Below, in pieces: positions 46,210 to 57,800 of a stretch of 64,000 nt of DNA. Under the pieces are notes generated by a model. The model ran no database searches. It was not told the origin of the DNA and saw only the letters and a program-made list of their open reading frames with translations. A program made the position numbers and the translations under genes. Source of the DNA: Siphonodentalium dalli (Eukaryota > Mollusca > Scaphopoda > Gadilida > Siphonodentaliidae); contig CP136067.1 of assembly GCA_032622095.1 (NCBI GenBank), positions 136,589,990-136,653,989 of the forward strand. The letters are read 5' to 3'. Every line of letters starts with the position of its first letter. Within the stretch, counting starts at the first letter, position 1.

Positions 46210-46627
46210 TACAGTAAGGCTGAAATAGTCACTGTCACCCTCTTTCGTTCAGTTGGGTACCCAGTTTTTTTTAATTTTCAGTTGGGTACCCAGCTTTTGT
46301 AAAATTTACATTTAGGTACCCAGCTTTATGAAATCTCACACAGAGCGTGATTTAATTAGTGTTCGACGTCAGTTGATTGCGAAATGAACCTTTTAAATTT
46401 GTGATTACCGGTACTTGTTTATATGATATATATTGTGTCACGATGCTTGAAAATAATAGCAGAGAAGAATTGTAGATATTGGACATATAGGTACTGCAGT
46501 CTGCTTTAACACAGCTGGGTACCCAAATGTAAATGTTTCAAAAGCTAGGTACCCAACTGAAAGTTTTAAAAAGCTGGTACCCAACTGAACGAAAGGGGGT
46601 GATAATAACCATTTCAGCTACAGTATA
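46210..46627. mobile_element. TIR element with tandem GGGTACCCA blocks
   Basis: The ends TACAGTAAGGCTGAAATAGT and ...CATTTCAGCTACAGTATA are inverted. Each arm carries about three spaced copies of CAGTTGGGTACCCAGCTTTT or its complement, so the KpnI palindrome recurs symmetrically. TA ends suggest Tc1/mariner-type mobilisation. Confidence 0.75.
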
Positions 46628-46840
46628 AGTGTCTATAAGACAACGGAATTCTAAGCAACAGCAATTGCCAAGACTTAGTGTAATAATAGCTAAATACCCC
46701 AACCCCTGTCGCTGCGTCCCTGCTGCTGGGTCTGATTTAGCCGAAGATATATCATCATCACGCATATATAGGAAGCTGAACAAGGATATAATGCATGTGC
46801 ATGCACTACAAAGAATGTGGTGCATAAAAATAATATAATG

Positions 46841-47012
46841 GCTGTGCATTGTGTATCCGGACCAGGAAGTTGTTGATACATTATCAAGTTTGGTGCCATG
46901 TTCATCTTTCTGTAATAGGATATAATGACATCAAACATATTTGCTCATTCATGTGTGGTTGTTATTGTCACACAGTCTTGTTATAATTTCAAAAGATACA
47001 CAACCGATACAT
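46841..47012 (+). repeat. ~175 bp direct repeat, left copy
   Basis: GCTGTGCATTGTGTATCCGG, ATAATGACATCAAACATAT and GGTTGTTATTGTCAC. The right copy is 47684-47860. The two flank MITE P copy 2 plus about 200 bp. Confidence 0.7.
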
Positions 47013-47475
47013 ATATGTGACCCGCCATATCAAATCCAGTCGTAAGTCGGGATTGTTTTTACCCTGTGCCAATGCATTCTCTTATATATGCGAGTCGACC
47101 ATAGGTCGCCTCGCATATATAAGAGAATGCATTGGCCTAACAATTTTTTATCATTTTTTTTTAAATAAATGTTTCTGACAATTTTTAGGACATAAAATAA
47201 AAAACATTACCCTGCAGGGAGCCCCACACATATATAGAAGCACATAGAAGGGTGTCGTCTGCTCGTGTTTGTCTGGGGCTATGTATGGGTGAAATTATAA
47301 AATTGTTAAAGAATACAAGAAAAAATTATTAAAATTGTAAGAAATTGTTAGGCCAATGCATTCTCTTATATATGCGAGGTGACCTATGGTCGACTCGCAT
47401 ATATAAGAGAATGCATTGGCACAGGGTAAAAAAAAATCCCGACTTACGACTGGATTTGATATGGCGGGTCACATA
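47013..47475. mobile_element. MITE family P, copy 2 (both palindromes intact)
   Basis: TIRs ATATGTGACCCGCCATATCA and complement. 67 bp palindromes lie at 47069-47135 and 47353-47419. The interior (ACATAAAATAAAAAACAT, CCCTGCAGGG, GTGTCGTCTGCTC, TTAAAGAATACAA) is as in copy 1 at 31721-32127. Non-coding. Confidence 0.88.
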
Positions 47476-47683
47476 TAAAGATTGACAAAATAGTCTAGAC
47501 CCTTTTCTCAAAAAGGGCCTGGATAATTGTGTTAAAAGGCACCCGGGTGATTGTACATAATTCGAATTTACACTGTAATTTACACTGTTATATTAAACGA
47601 ACGTTTAATATCACAATTTATAGAATGGGTTTATTGAATGGAATAAGGGTAGGATCATGTAATAAATATATATGTAGGAAATA

Positions 47684-47860
47684 GCTGTGCATTGTTTATC
47701 CGGACCAGGAAGTTATATATACATAATCACATTCGATGCTATTTTAACCTCCATGTAACGGGAGATAATGACATCAAACATATTAGCTCATTCGTGAGCG
47801 GTTGTTATTGTCACTATATGTTAGATAACGAATTTCAAAATATACACAACAGATACACGC
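47684..47860 (+). repeat. ~175 bp direct repeat, right copy
   Basis: Colinear with 46841-47012. The adjoining 47597-47670 (TTTATTGAATGGAATAAGGG TAGGATCAT) recurs near 61515-61585. Confidence 0.7.
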
Positions 47861-47939
47861 GATCGCATTTCATTTCCACCACCACGACGCATGCCCATAA
47901 ACTAGAACCGCGTGTTTCTTATCTGTTCTTACTTTTACT

Positions 47940-49516
47940 TTAACCCTTTGAACCCGTAACACCGATATTTAGGTGCAAACGAACCGTGACTATATCCCGT
48001 AACACCGATATTTCGGTGCAGCGACGACATGATTCGGTAGCAAATTTATATATAGTATAACGAGCGTCAGACCCACTGATTTATATTTAAATTGCTCCCA
48101 CATATGTCAGCGGCGCCCATGGTGCGTATGGAATGGTTGACCGCTAGTATCGGGTAGAAATATATGCGCATGCGCATAGCATATAATCTACAAAAACATA
48201 CGATATTTTAAGCGAACTGTGCCGCTATGTTTACGGCATATAATTTCGTGTTCCCCGTGTGTGTACAGAACAGACATAATTTAGACACACAGTTTCAGTT
48301 TAAATTACCCTCGCATATATTAACCAGTGTTCTGCTACATATGGGGAAGGGTCTATCGCATATGAAGTTGATTTATTCGCGCATGCGCAGACTAGCGCAA
48401 TAACAAATAAATGGTTTATAACGTACTTATACACGACATACCCACTAATATATATATTTAAATTGGCCTATTGAAGTCAACGCTGGCAAAGGTGTCTATA
48501 TGGATTGGCTGCCCGCTAGAAACGGCTAGGTAAATATGCGCATGGGCGCAGGCTATAATTCATTTTTTTAAATGCGTTTAAGTGAAATGTGGCGCTATAT
48601 ATGACATTTTGTTGCATGTTTCACATGTTAGTACAGTAGACACAACCTAGACAGCTTACTTGAACAATGGGGCCACGATATATATGTTACGGGAAATTAC
48701 GTTGTTTCTGGTCTCTGTAATATCAGTCTCTGTTGTGCCACATGCAGCAAAAAGTCTATCGCATATCAAGTTGACTTACTCGCGCATGGTCAGGTATATC
48801 TTAATTTCACATTAGGATATTGGTTGCATCGAAACGCAATTCGCTGATGTATAATTACAACGTTATAAGCTAGAATTCGTTTGTCCTGCAAATTTCGGGT
48901 AGTTGCCCAGTAACCGTTTCTAAGGCGAGATCGGGTGGCAAAGTCTCCCGATCTTACAATGATCAGTGGTCCGTGCATGCATATATCATGCCTGCACAGT
49001 TTCAGGTAGGTGTCCCCTTTCAACATAACCAACACCATGCGACTAGACACTGTCTAAATTAAGGCAAAACATACCACTGAATGGTTAGTGCAATTATGTC
49101 ATTCGATCAGTTGTGGTATTTGCTTAGCAACCGTTGCTACCCTTAAATGGGATATTTGGTTCACTATTCTGCATGGTCGGGTATATATCAAATTTCACGT
49201 TAGGGTAGTATCTGCATCAAAAAACGCAATCACTGAGGTTGAATTACGACGCTATAAGCTATATTTACATTTTTCAGTCAATTCCGGGTAGTTGCCTAGC
49301 AACCGTTACCAAGGAGTTGCCGCGAGGCAAAGTCTCGCGATCTTATAATGATCGCTGATCCATGGGGGACAAACCTGTAAAGTTTCAGACCGGTGTCGCA
49401 ATTTGAACATAATCAACACCATGCTACTAGACACTGTCAAATTTAAGCGGACATACCACTGGGAGCCCCGGGTCAGGGTGTCGATCACTGTGGGGCGCCA
49501 GGGTTCAAAGGGTTAA
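47940..49516. mobile_element. piggyBac-like non-autonomous element, TTAA-flanked, 1569 bp
   Basis: TTAA then CCCTTTGAACCC at the left (47940), and GGGTTCAAAGGG then TTAA at the right (ending 49516). It contains two ~330 bp direct repeats: one pair near 48060/48430 with ATATGCGCATG and GTACAG words, another near 48780/49165 with TAGTTGCC(C/T)AG(T/C)AACCGTT and ACACTGTC. No transposase is encoded. Confidence 0.8.
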
Positions 49517-50149
49517 ACATATTTTATTCGTATATAAATATACAAAAGGGATCTGTTCTTATCTACTGTGATATTTTCGACGAGACGACTGACGGCGTCA
49601 CATTGATTGCTTGTGATAATGACCAATGCAGGAAGCATGTGAATACATTATGATCTTCTACGACCTTAGCAGAGAGGCATCCGACAAAGGGAAAGAGAGA
49701 TCGAGATGTTTATTGACTCCTTGAAGGAGAGATATGTGTGCAAGTAGATACATGTTTATAAATACAATAGTGACATTCCATTTATATCAATTTCACTTAC
49801 ATAAGGCCGGTTAACGAATGTCCGTATACATGTGAGCGAAAATTACCAATGCAAGAACGGTGTGCATGCATGTGTACATTATGATCTTCTACGACCTTAG
49901 CAGAGAGGCATCCATCAAAAACTAAAGCTAGTAATCATCAGAACCAAACAGAAGTCGTCAATGCGTTCGATGTAGTTTGTAAATTGACGAACCATATTGA
50001 GAATTGGCTAGCTGAGCCTGACTGGGAAGATCACCACTGAGAAAGACGTAGATAGAAATGACATACTGAAAGCTAATACACTCATCGACCATATGCTTTT
50101 CTAGTTATTCTCGCAAGATGACACTCAAGTCCCATATATGGTAGATTAA
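49517..50149 (+). repeat. unassigned stretch with an 80 bp direct repeat
   Basis: ACATTATGATCTTCTACGAC continuing through CTTAGCAGAGAGGCATCC occurs at about 49645-49684 and again at 49875-49914, with weaker similarity on the left (ACCAATGCA(G/A)GAA). No gene seen. Confidence 0.6.
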
Positions 50150-51181
50150 TCTAATATATATTTTGGGACTTCTGTTTGTCTGTCTGTCTGTTAGCTATGG
50201 CCGGGAAAACGGCTGGACCGATTGAACTCAAACTTCCAATCTAAGGTTAAAAACTCACAGGCAGTGTTTACCACCGTTTTGGAGAAGCTCAGAGCACCCA
50301 TTCTCCACTCTCAGTCACAAAAATGACCGCCATTGGCACGGTGGTTTTAATCGCGTTGATAGTTAAAGAGTGTTCGTATCCACAGTGTCGTTGATAAAGA
50401 GCGTATGCGTGTAATGTGATTCTTACGTCTGGGTCCACACGTGAGCGTGACTGTATCCAGACATGAGCGTGTTGTGTGATTCTTACGCACTTAGGGCTTC
50501 CTAGGAACGGGGGAGATTTTCATCGGGTCAGTTTTTTTCGCCCGAGGTGATCTTCACATTCAAACGGGTACCCACAAATGATATATATGTGTGTGTCCTT
50601 TATAGACTCGAACCGATTGAGCTGAAACTTGCTACCCGCGGGAAGTGTCATGGACGGATTCAATTGTGACCCCGACCTGACATTGACCTTGAAAATGATC
50701 AATTCGAGGTCAAATCGGGTAAAACTGGCGGATTTCGACGAAATTTTACACCTAGGTGCAGCATACGTGTCTCGGAAGCTGTTGCAATTGCTTTTTCGAA
50801 CAAAGCCATGAGACGAACCACGCCAGTTGTGATTCTTATGTCTGTCTTCGTACTTAGGGGTTCCAAGGAACGGGGGAGATTTTCATCGGGTAAGTTTTTC
50901 CGCCTGAGGTGATCTTCACCTTGAAACGGGTACCCACAAACGTACCTCTTTTAGGGACGGGTACCATCACGGGACGGGTACCATCATTTCTCTTGATTAA
51001 AAAGGCAGAATTAACTCAAATTAAATTAAAAAATTAACGGATTTCGACGAAATTTGATACCTGGGGATACTTTTGTCGGGGGAGTGTTTTGGACGGGTCA
51101 AACCGTTACCCCGACCTGATCTTGACCTTCAAAATTGTCAATTCAAGGTCAAAGCCCGGACGAAGTCGGGTCACCTGCTAG
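50150..51181 (+). mobile_element. Helitron-type element 1 of a head-to-tail trio
   Basis: Starts A|TCTAATATATATTTTGGGA and ends with a CCCGGACGAAGTCGGG hairpin, then TCACCTGCTAG. Internal modules of about 100 bp share ATTTCGACGAAATTT and GACCCCGACCTG. Non-coding. Confidence 0.85.
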
Positions 51182-52862
51182 TCTAATATATATTTTGGGA
51201 CTTCTGTCTGTTTGTCTGTTAGCTATGGCCGGGAAACGGCTGGACCGATTGAGCTCAAACTTCCAATCTAAGGTTAAAAATTCACGAGCAGTGTTTACCG
51301 CCGTTTTGGAGAAGTTCCGATCACCCCTTCTCCACTCCCAGTCACCAAAATGACCGTCCTTGGCACTGTGGGGTTAATCGCGTTGATAGTTAAAGAGCGT
51401 TCGTATCCGCAGTGTCGTTGATAAAGAGCATATGCGTGTAGTGTGATTCTTATGTCTGGGCCAGACGTGAGTGTGTCTGTACCCAGACATGAGCGTGTTG
51501 TGTGATTCTTATGTCTGTCTTCGTACTTAGGGGTTCCAAGGAACGGGGGAGATCTTCATCGGGTAAGTTTTTCCGCCCGAGGTTATCTTCACATTGAAAC
51601 GGGTACACACAAACATACCTCTTTTAGGGACGGGTATCATCACGGGACGGGTACCATCATTTCTCTTGATTAAAAAGGCAGAATTAACTCAAAATAAATT
51701 AAAAAATTAACGCATTTCGACGAAATTTGATACCTAGGGATACTTTTGTCGCGGGGGGGGGGGGGGTGGTGTTTTCGACGGGTCAAATCGTGACCCCGAC
51801 CTGGCCTTGACCTTCAAAATGGTAAACTTTTCGAACAAAGCCATGAGACGAACCACGCCAGTTGTGATTCTTATGTCTGTCTTCGTACTTAGGGGTTCCA
51901 AGGAACGGGGGAGATTTTCATCGGGTAAGTTTTTCCGCCTGAGGTGATCTTCACCTTGAAACGGGTACCCACAAACGTACCTCTTTTGGGGACGGGTACC
52001 ATCACGGGACGGGTACCATCATTTCTCTTGATTAAAAAGGCAGAATTAACTCAAATTAAATAAAAAAATTAACGGATTTCGACGAAATTTGATACCTGGG
52101 GATACTTTTGTCGGGGGAGTGTTTTGGACGGGTCAAACCGTTACCCCGACCTGATCTTGACCTTCAAAATTGTCAATTCAAGGTCAAAGCCCGGACGACG
52201 TCGGGTCACCTGCTAGTCTAATATATATTTTGGGACTTCTGTCTGTTTGTCTGTTAGCTATGGCCGGGAAACGGCTGGACCGATTGAGCTCAAACTTCCA
52301 ATCTAAGGTTAAAAATTCACGAGCAGTGTTTACCGCCGTTTTGGAGAAGTTCCGATCACCCCTTCTCCACTCCCAGTCACCAAAATGACCGTCCTTGGCA
52401 CTGTGGGGTTAATCGCGTTGATAGTTAAAGAGCGTTCGTATCCGCAGTGTCGTTGATAAAGAGCATATGCGTGTAGTGTGATTCTTATGTCTGGGCCAGA
52501 CGTGAGTGTGTCTGTATCCAGACATGAGCGTGTTGTGTGATTCTTATGTCTGTCTTCGTACTTAGGGGTTCCAAGGAACGGGGGAGATCTTCATCGGGTA
52601 AGTTTTTCCGCCCGAGGTTATCTTCACATTGAAACGGGTACACACAAACATACCTCTTTTAGGGACGGGTATCATCACGGGACGGGTACCATCATTTCTC
52701 TTGATTAAAAAGGCAGAATTAACTCAAAATAAATTAAAAAATTAACGCATTTCGACGAAATTTGATACCTAGGGATACTTTTGTCGCGGGGGGGGGGGGT
52801 GGTGTTTTCGACGGGTCAAATCGTGACCCCGACCTGGCCTTGACCTTCAAAATGGTAAATTC
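50796..52862 (+). repeat. 1035 bp tandem duplication spanning Helitron boundaries
   Basis: Sequence from TTTTCGAACAAAGCCATGAG at about 50795 recurs at about 51830 with a constant offset of 1035 bp up to about 52862 and only isolated differences (for example TGTACCCAG versus TGTATCCAG). The breakpoints lie inside elements, so this is duplication rather than transposition. Confidence 0.88.
51182..52216 (+). mobile_element. Helitron-type element 2
   Basis: Begins TCTAATATATATTTTGGGA directly after the CTAG of element 1 and ends in the same hairpin plus CTAG. Its left two thirds are nearly identical to element 3, its right third to element 1. Confidence 0.85.
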
Positions 52863-53029
52863 AGGGTCAAATCGGGTAAAACGGACGGATTTCGACGAAA
52901 TTTTATACCTAGAGGTACTTTTGTCCGAGGAGTGTTTTGGACGGGTCAAATCGTTACCCCGACCTGACCTTGACCTTCAAAATGGTCAATTCAAGGTCAA
53001 AGTCTGGACGAAGTCGGGTCACCTGCTAG
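52217..53029 (+). mobile_element. Helitron-type element 3
   Basis: Begins directly after the CTAG of element 2 and ends GAAGTCGGGTCACCTGCTAG before T (53030). It contains a G run (52788-52798) shorter than its counterpart at about 51754. Confidence 0.85.
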
Positions 53030-54577
53030 TCTATTTATCAAATCCACATACTTAGTAGGTCCACAGTATACACCGGTGGCGTTAATCAGTTATGGTATGG
53101 CATAACGAGTTATGGGCTCTCTATGGACTAGACACGGCTGGTGGCGGACTGACTTGTCGTGCAGAGAAGTTATCACGAAAGACAGAGAATGGCAGTACAG
53201 TCCCCGGTATACTGAATCACTTATAATGTAGACGCGAGTGAGGTGTCTCTATGGACTAGATACGACTACACCTTACCATCTGATGGTTCCCGAACTAATC
53301 ACGTTCTTCGCTTTGAATTAGATTTCATAAAACCATGTCACGACTGGTGTCCCGATATCCGGGATGTGGCTAGACGGTCTCCGTTGGGGGTTGTCCATTT
53401 TGAAATTTCCATCTGCTGGTACCTCAAGCTGATGGAATATTCAACCTGACACCCTAAGGTTGGACTATTTCCGACTTATTGCCATTTAAAACTTATGGCC
53501 ATTTAAAAATATTCCGCTGTGGGTCTTAAAACAAAATATACCCCACTAATTACTGTTTGGAAATTCAATTTCAACCTATTTGTGTTGTAAAAAAATCCAA
53601 CTAATGTTTTGTCAGGCATTACGTTTCCAAATGTTAAATTTTTGACCCAAACTATCCCCCCTATGTCGCCACGTCACTGTCCCATAGACATGCATCAAAA
53701 ACATAACATTGGTAATATATTTCTTTGCCAATACTAGTACATGTTATTTAATAATGTGTTTCACACCGACTTAATTACAGGTCTTAGTTAGAGATTACAT
53801 AATTTAGGCGACTTTTGTGAGTCAATTTCGCGATTTACATGAATGTATTATCCCGGGGGAAATTGCATGATCGTAAGCGACGCAAAGCAAGATTGACCCA
53901 TAAATGTTTCCTAACACATGCAATAGCGGGCTTGAAATTCACCTACAGTTATCCGTGTTATATATTATTTAATGATTTAAAGTTCCCCGCCATGCAGAAC
54001 TTCAGATCAAAAGTTGTGAATTTGTGGTATATGATATCTACGGGCGTAGTCAGTCCATAGAGATGCATGGCATCATATATAGCCTGGTACCATACCGCTT
54101 TGTTACTGGTATCACCCGATGCAACCAGTAGGTAGTATACCCTTGCATCTCTGTATCGAATTCCCCACTGACGGTAGATGCTTTGCCTTAATAAAATAGG
54201 TGTGATAATAAAGGAAACTATTACAAGAACATGATTGTTCTTTCACTATAATACTCACCTGAGTTGAACCCACATGGCGGTTGCGCTCCAAAATACACCC
54301 TATATTTAATAATAATAACCCAAACTAATAATATTCGCTTTTGAATTTTTTCCGGTATCGAAATAGGTCGGTACATACTTGAACTATCTTTTACGAGCAT
54401 TGTATGTCCCAGAGTGACGCATTGAAGTCATAAAAATTCAACTTTGTTTGGGTCCCAAAAAATTTAAACAGCCATATGCAAGGCGTGGAACAGAAAAGAG
54501 TGTTCCATGTTAGTCTATTCCTGATATGGTAGAAATAAAGAGCGTTTGTTTTTAATCTGAAATTGAAAACAGATGGA
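53030..54577. other. unassigned stretch, contains inverted R3 at 53455-53640
   Basis: No exon recognised. The R3 relative of 36690-36940 lies here in inverse. A block with GGTATCACCCGATGCAACCA...TGTATCGAATTCC (54100-54175) recurs at about 59995-60062 in direct orientation, outside the large foldback. Confidence 0.45.
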
Positions 54578-54855
54578 AAAAAATAATGCGGGAAATATAT
54601 TTCTTAGTGATTATCTGTTCCTTAATAGAGTACTTCACTATATGTGAAGGTCCCAACTCGAAATTGCATGTTTTTCTGAGACTTTTGTGAGCCGGTATCG
54701 CAATAAACATTGAATTAATTACCCAGGAAAAGTTCCATAATTGTCACTTAAATTGTGAAATTTCGAGTTGGGACCTTCACCTACAGTGACGTACATTATT
54801 AAGAAAGAGATAATAACTAACTTGAAGAAATATATTCCCCGCATTATTTGTTCGA
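54578..54855. mobile_element. ~280 bp MITE with ~95 bp terminal inverted repeats
   Basis: AATAATGCGGGAAATATATT at the left and AATATATTCCCCGCATTATT at the right. The inner arms GTGAAGGTCCCAACTCGAAA and its complement around 54645-54781 are almost perfect. Confidence 0.8.
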
Positions 54856-54899
54856 CTGTATAAGGTTCCCTGTCAAAAATAATTCCCAGGTTTTGTACA

Positions 54900-57800
54900 G
54901 GTGGAATATGATCTCTACGGGTGTTATAGTCTGGTCGATAAACTCAAATTTTAGGGTCAACCTAGAAAAAATTTGGACTAAGTTGGTTTTTATATCATTT
55001 TGAAGAGGAAGCTCTCCTCTATAACATATCCAAAATCCGCTAAAATCCGCTTTGAACAATTTTTGTAATTCAAGATGGCGTCCAAGATGGCTGCCATTTT
55101 CCTATAAGTCAGCTCGATGCAATTATAGTGAGAACATCTTGTCATATGTATACACTTGTATACATTTTTGTGAAGCTATGACATAACGCCATCTTTATGT
55201 GCCAAAATTGAAACTTCCCGTCTAAGATGGCCGCCAAAATGGCGACCGGAAGTGGAATTCATACGTTTTTACTAATACTTTTAAGATAAGTTTCTGAGGT
55301 CTTGAACTGGTTGAGAATTGTGACTTTATTTTGTATATAGCATGTTAACTGACCATTGGAGCAATGAAATATGCTGTTCGTGGGGGTCCACACCCTTCCG
55401 ATCACTCAAAAATTCGATTTTACAAAACGCGGTATAACATTTTACAAAAGATCCCCTTTGTTATTCTGGTCACATTTCACCAAGAAGTGGGAAGAACTGT
55501 GCAATGTAAGTGATCCAGTCTATATCTTATTGATATTCGAACTCAATGGTACCAAAATTGTCACTTTGGCTCAAAATGGCTGTCAAAATGGCCGCCAAAA
55601 TATGGAAAAATGTTAATTATTATCCCAACATGCCATGCAACCGCTTACAAGTTATGGTGATGTACACAAATGACTATTCCGTATTATATACATTATATAC
55701 ATTTCTTATGCACCTTGATTAATTTTTACTATTTACCATTCTGAAATCACCAGAATTATGGGATTTTTCTATCACAAACAGCATCAAACTCGGCAGAAAA
55801 TCACTATATTTAGTATCAAAGGTTCTTTTTATTTTTATATGCCTTAAATATGACATAGTGTGGTGTTTTAGACAATATTACTCAATATTACATGCAAAAT
55901 GGCAACCAAATTTAGTAAAAAGTTTATATTCCGAACATTATTCTCGGCTGTTCCGAAATGGTAGCAAATTGTGACTCACTTGGTTATTAAACATGCTACT
56001 TAATCAATGGACAACTTAATCTTATATTATGGTTGTCCCAAAACCTTATGGGGCACGACAAATTAATTTTAAGGGATGCAATATGAATTTTGCCGAACAC
56101 CTCTTTTGGGATTATGTCCATGTTTTTTACGGAAACGGACGGAACGTTGAACCTGAACTGACAGGTATCATATTATGTGGCTACTCTGGCCCATTAGCAT
56201 CAAAATTGATTAACTTATAAACTATTGCCAGGAAAACCGTTTTCTTCACATTGCATATATATATTAATGTGGAGAACACTCTGATATTACCTCTATCGAT
56301 TAACATATCCTTGAGTTATTGTGGAAAGTGATAGTCACACAAAGGTGCACCAGTACAAATCACACATGAGCATGTAGTCACTCCATATATACATACATGA
56401 ATACCACGTAAATGGCCATGTGCCACTCGCTGTATAGACATACACCTCACCCATTACAATACAGCCACAATTGGGTTTACCCATACACCAACGCATGGTC
56501 ATATATATAGCCGTGAATAACATTGCAGACACACCAGGTATACTCCCACACATCACATGACCTGTATACATATTCACTACATACATGAACACAAAGTAAC
56601 TTCTTGTATACCTATTCGCCTAACCATAGGCCATACAGTCACTCCATGTATATGTCTTTGCCACATGCATAGCTATACAGCCACTAAATATATACATATA
56701 CACCTCACCGATGACCATACAGTCACTCCATACCTGTTCGCTACATCCATTGTTATATATTACTTCTTGTATATCTATTTGCCTCACCAGTGGTCATACA
56801 GTCTCACTCCCTGTATATATACATATTTGCGACACCCATGGCCATATAGCCACTCAAGATATACATATACACCCAACCCAAAACCATAGAGTCACTCTAG
56901 GTATATACATATATCCTCACAAAAGTGGCCTTACAGCCCTTCTAGATATATCAATGTCTCGTACCGCGCATACGGCCATCCATACACTCCAGACTTGCAT
57001 ATACACCTGACCCATGACATTTCAGCTTCTCGCTGTATACGCATAAACCACATTCGTGATCATAGTCACTCCTTGTATATCAATTCACCCCACCATTAAT
57101 TTTGTCATACTGTCAATCCCCATATACATATGTACATATTGGCCGTGCCATGGCCATGTAGTCACTCATGATATACATATACACCTCACCCATGACACAG
57201 CGTCACTCCAGGTGTGTATATATACCTCACCAATGGCCATACAACCCTTCTAGATATACCAATACCCCGCACACACGGTCATTCGTACACTTCAGACTTG
57301 CATATACAGCTCAATCGTGACAATTCAGCCACTCGCTGTATACATATACACCCTCTCCACGAGCATTCAGCTAGTTACGGTATGCTTGTACACACCACCA
57401 AAGACAATACAATAGTACATATTAACATATACATCCCATCCATCACCATGATGTTGCTCTCTATATACACTAGCCGCCAATGGCCATCAAAGTGTACTCC
57501 AGGTATGCATATACACTTCAACAATGACCGTGCAGTCATTCCATGTATACATATACACATTGCCCATAACCACACAACCACACCCTATTTATACATACAC
57601 CCATCCATTACCATACATCCAACATGTGTATACATATACACCCGCCCATGACAATACATCCACCCAATGTACATATGTACAGCCCACCACTGACCACACA
57701 ATCACTCCATGTATACATACAGGACAGTGTAGCTGCTCTCGTTATGACCATAAACCACTTGAATGACCAGACAGCCACTCACTGTAAACATGTTCACCTC

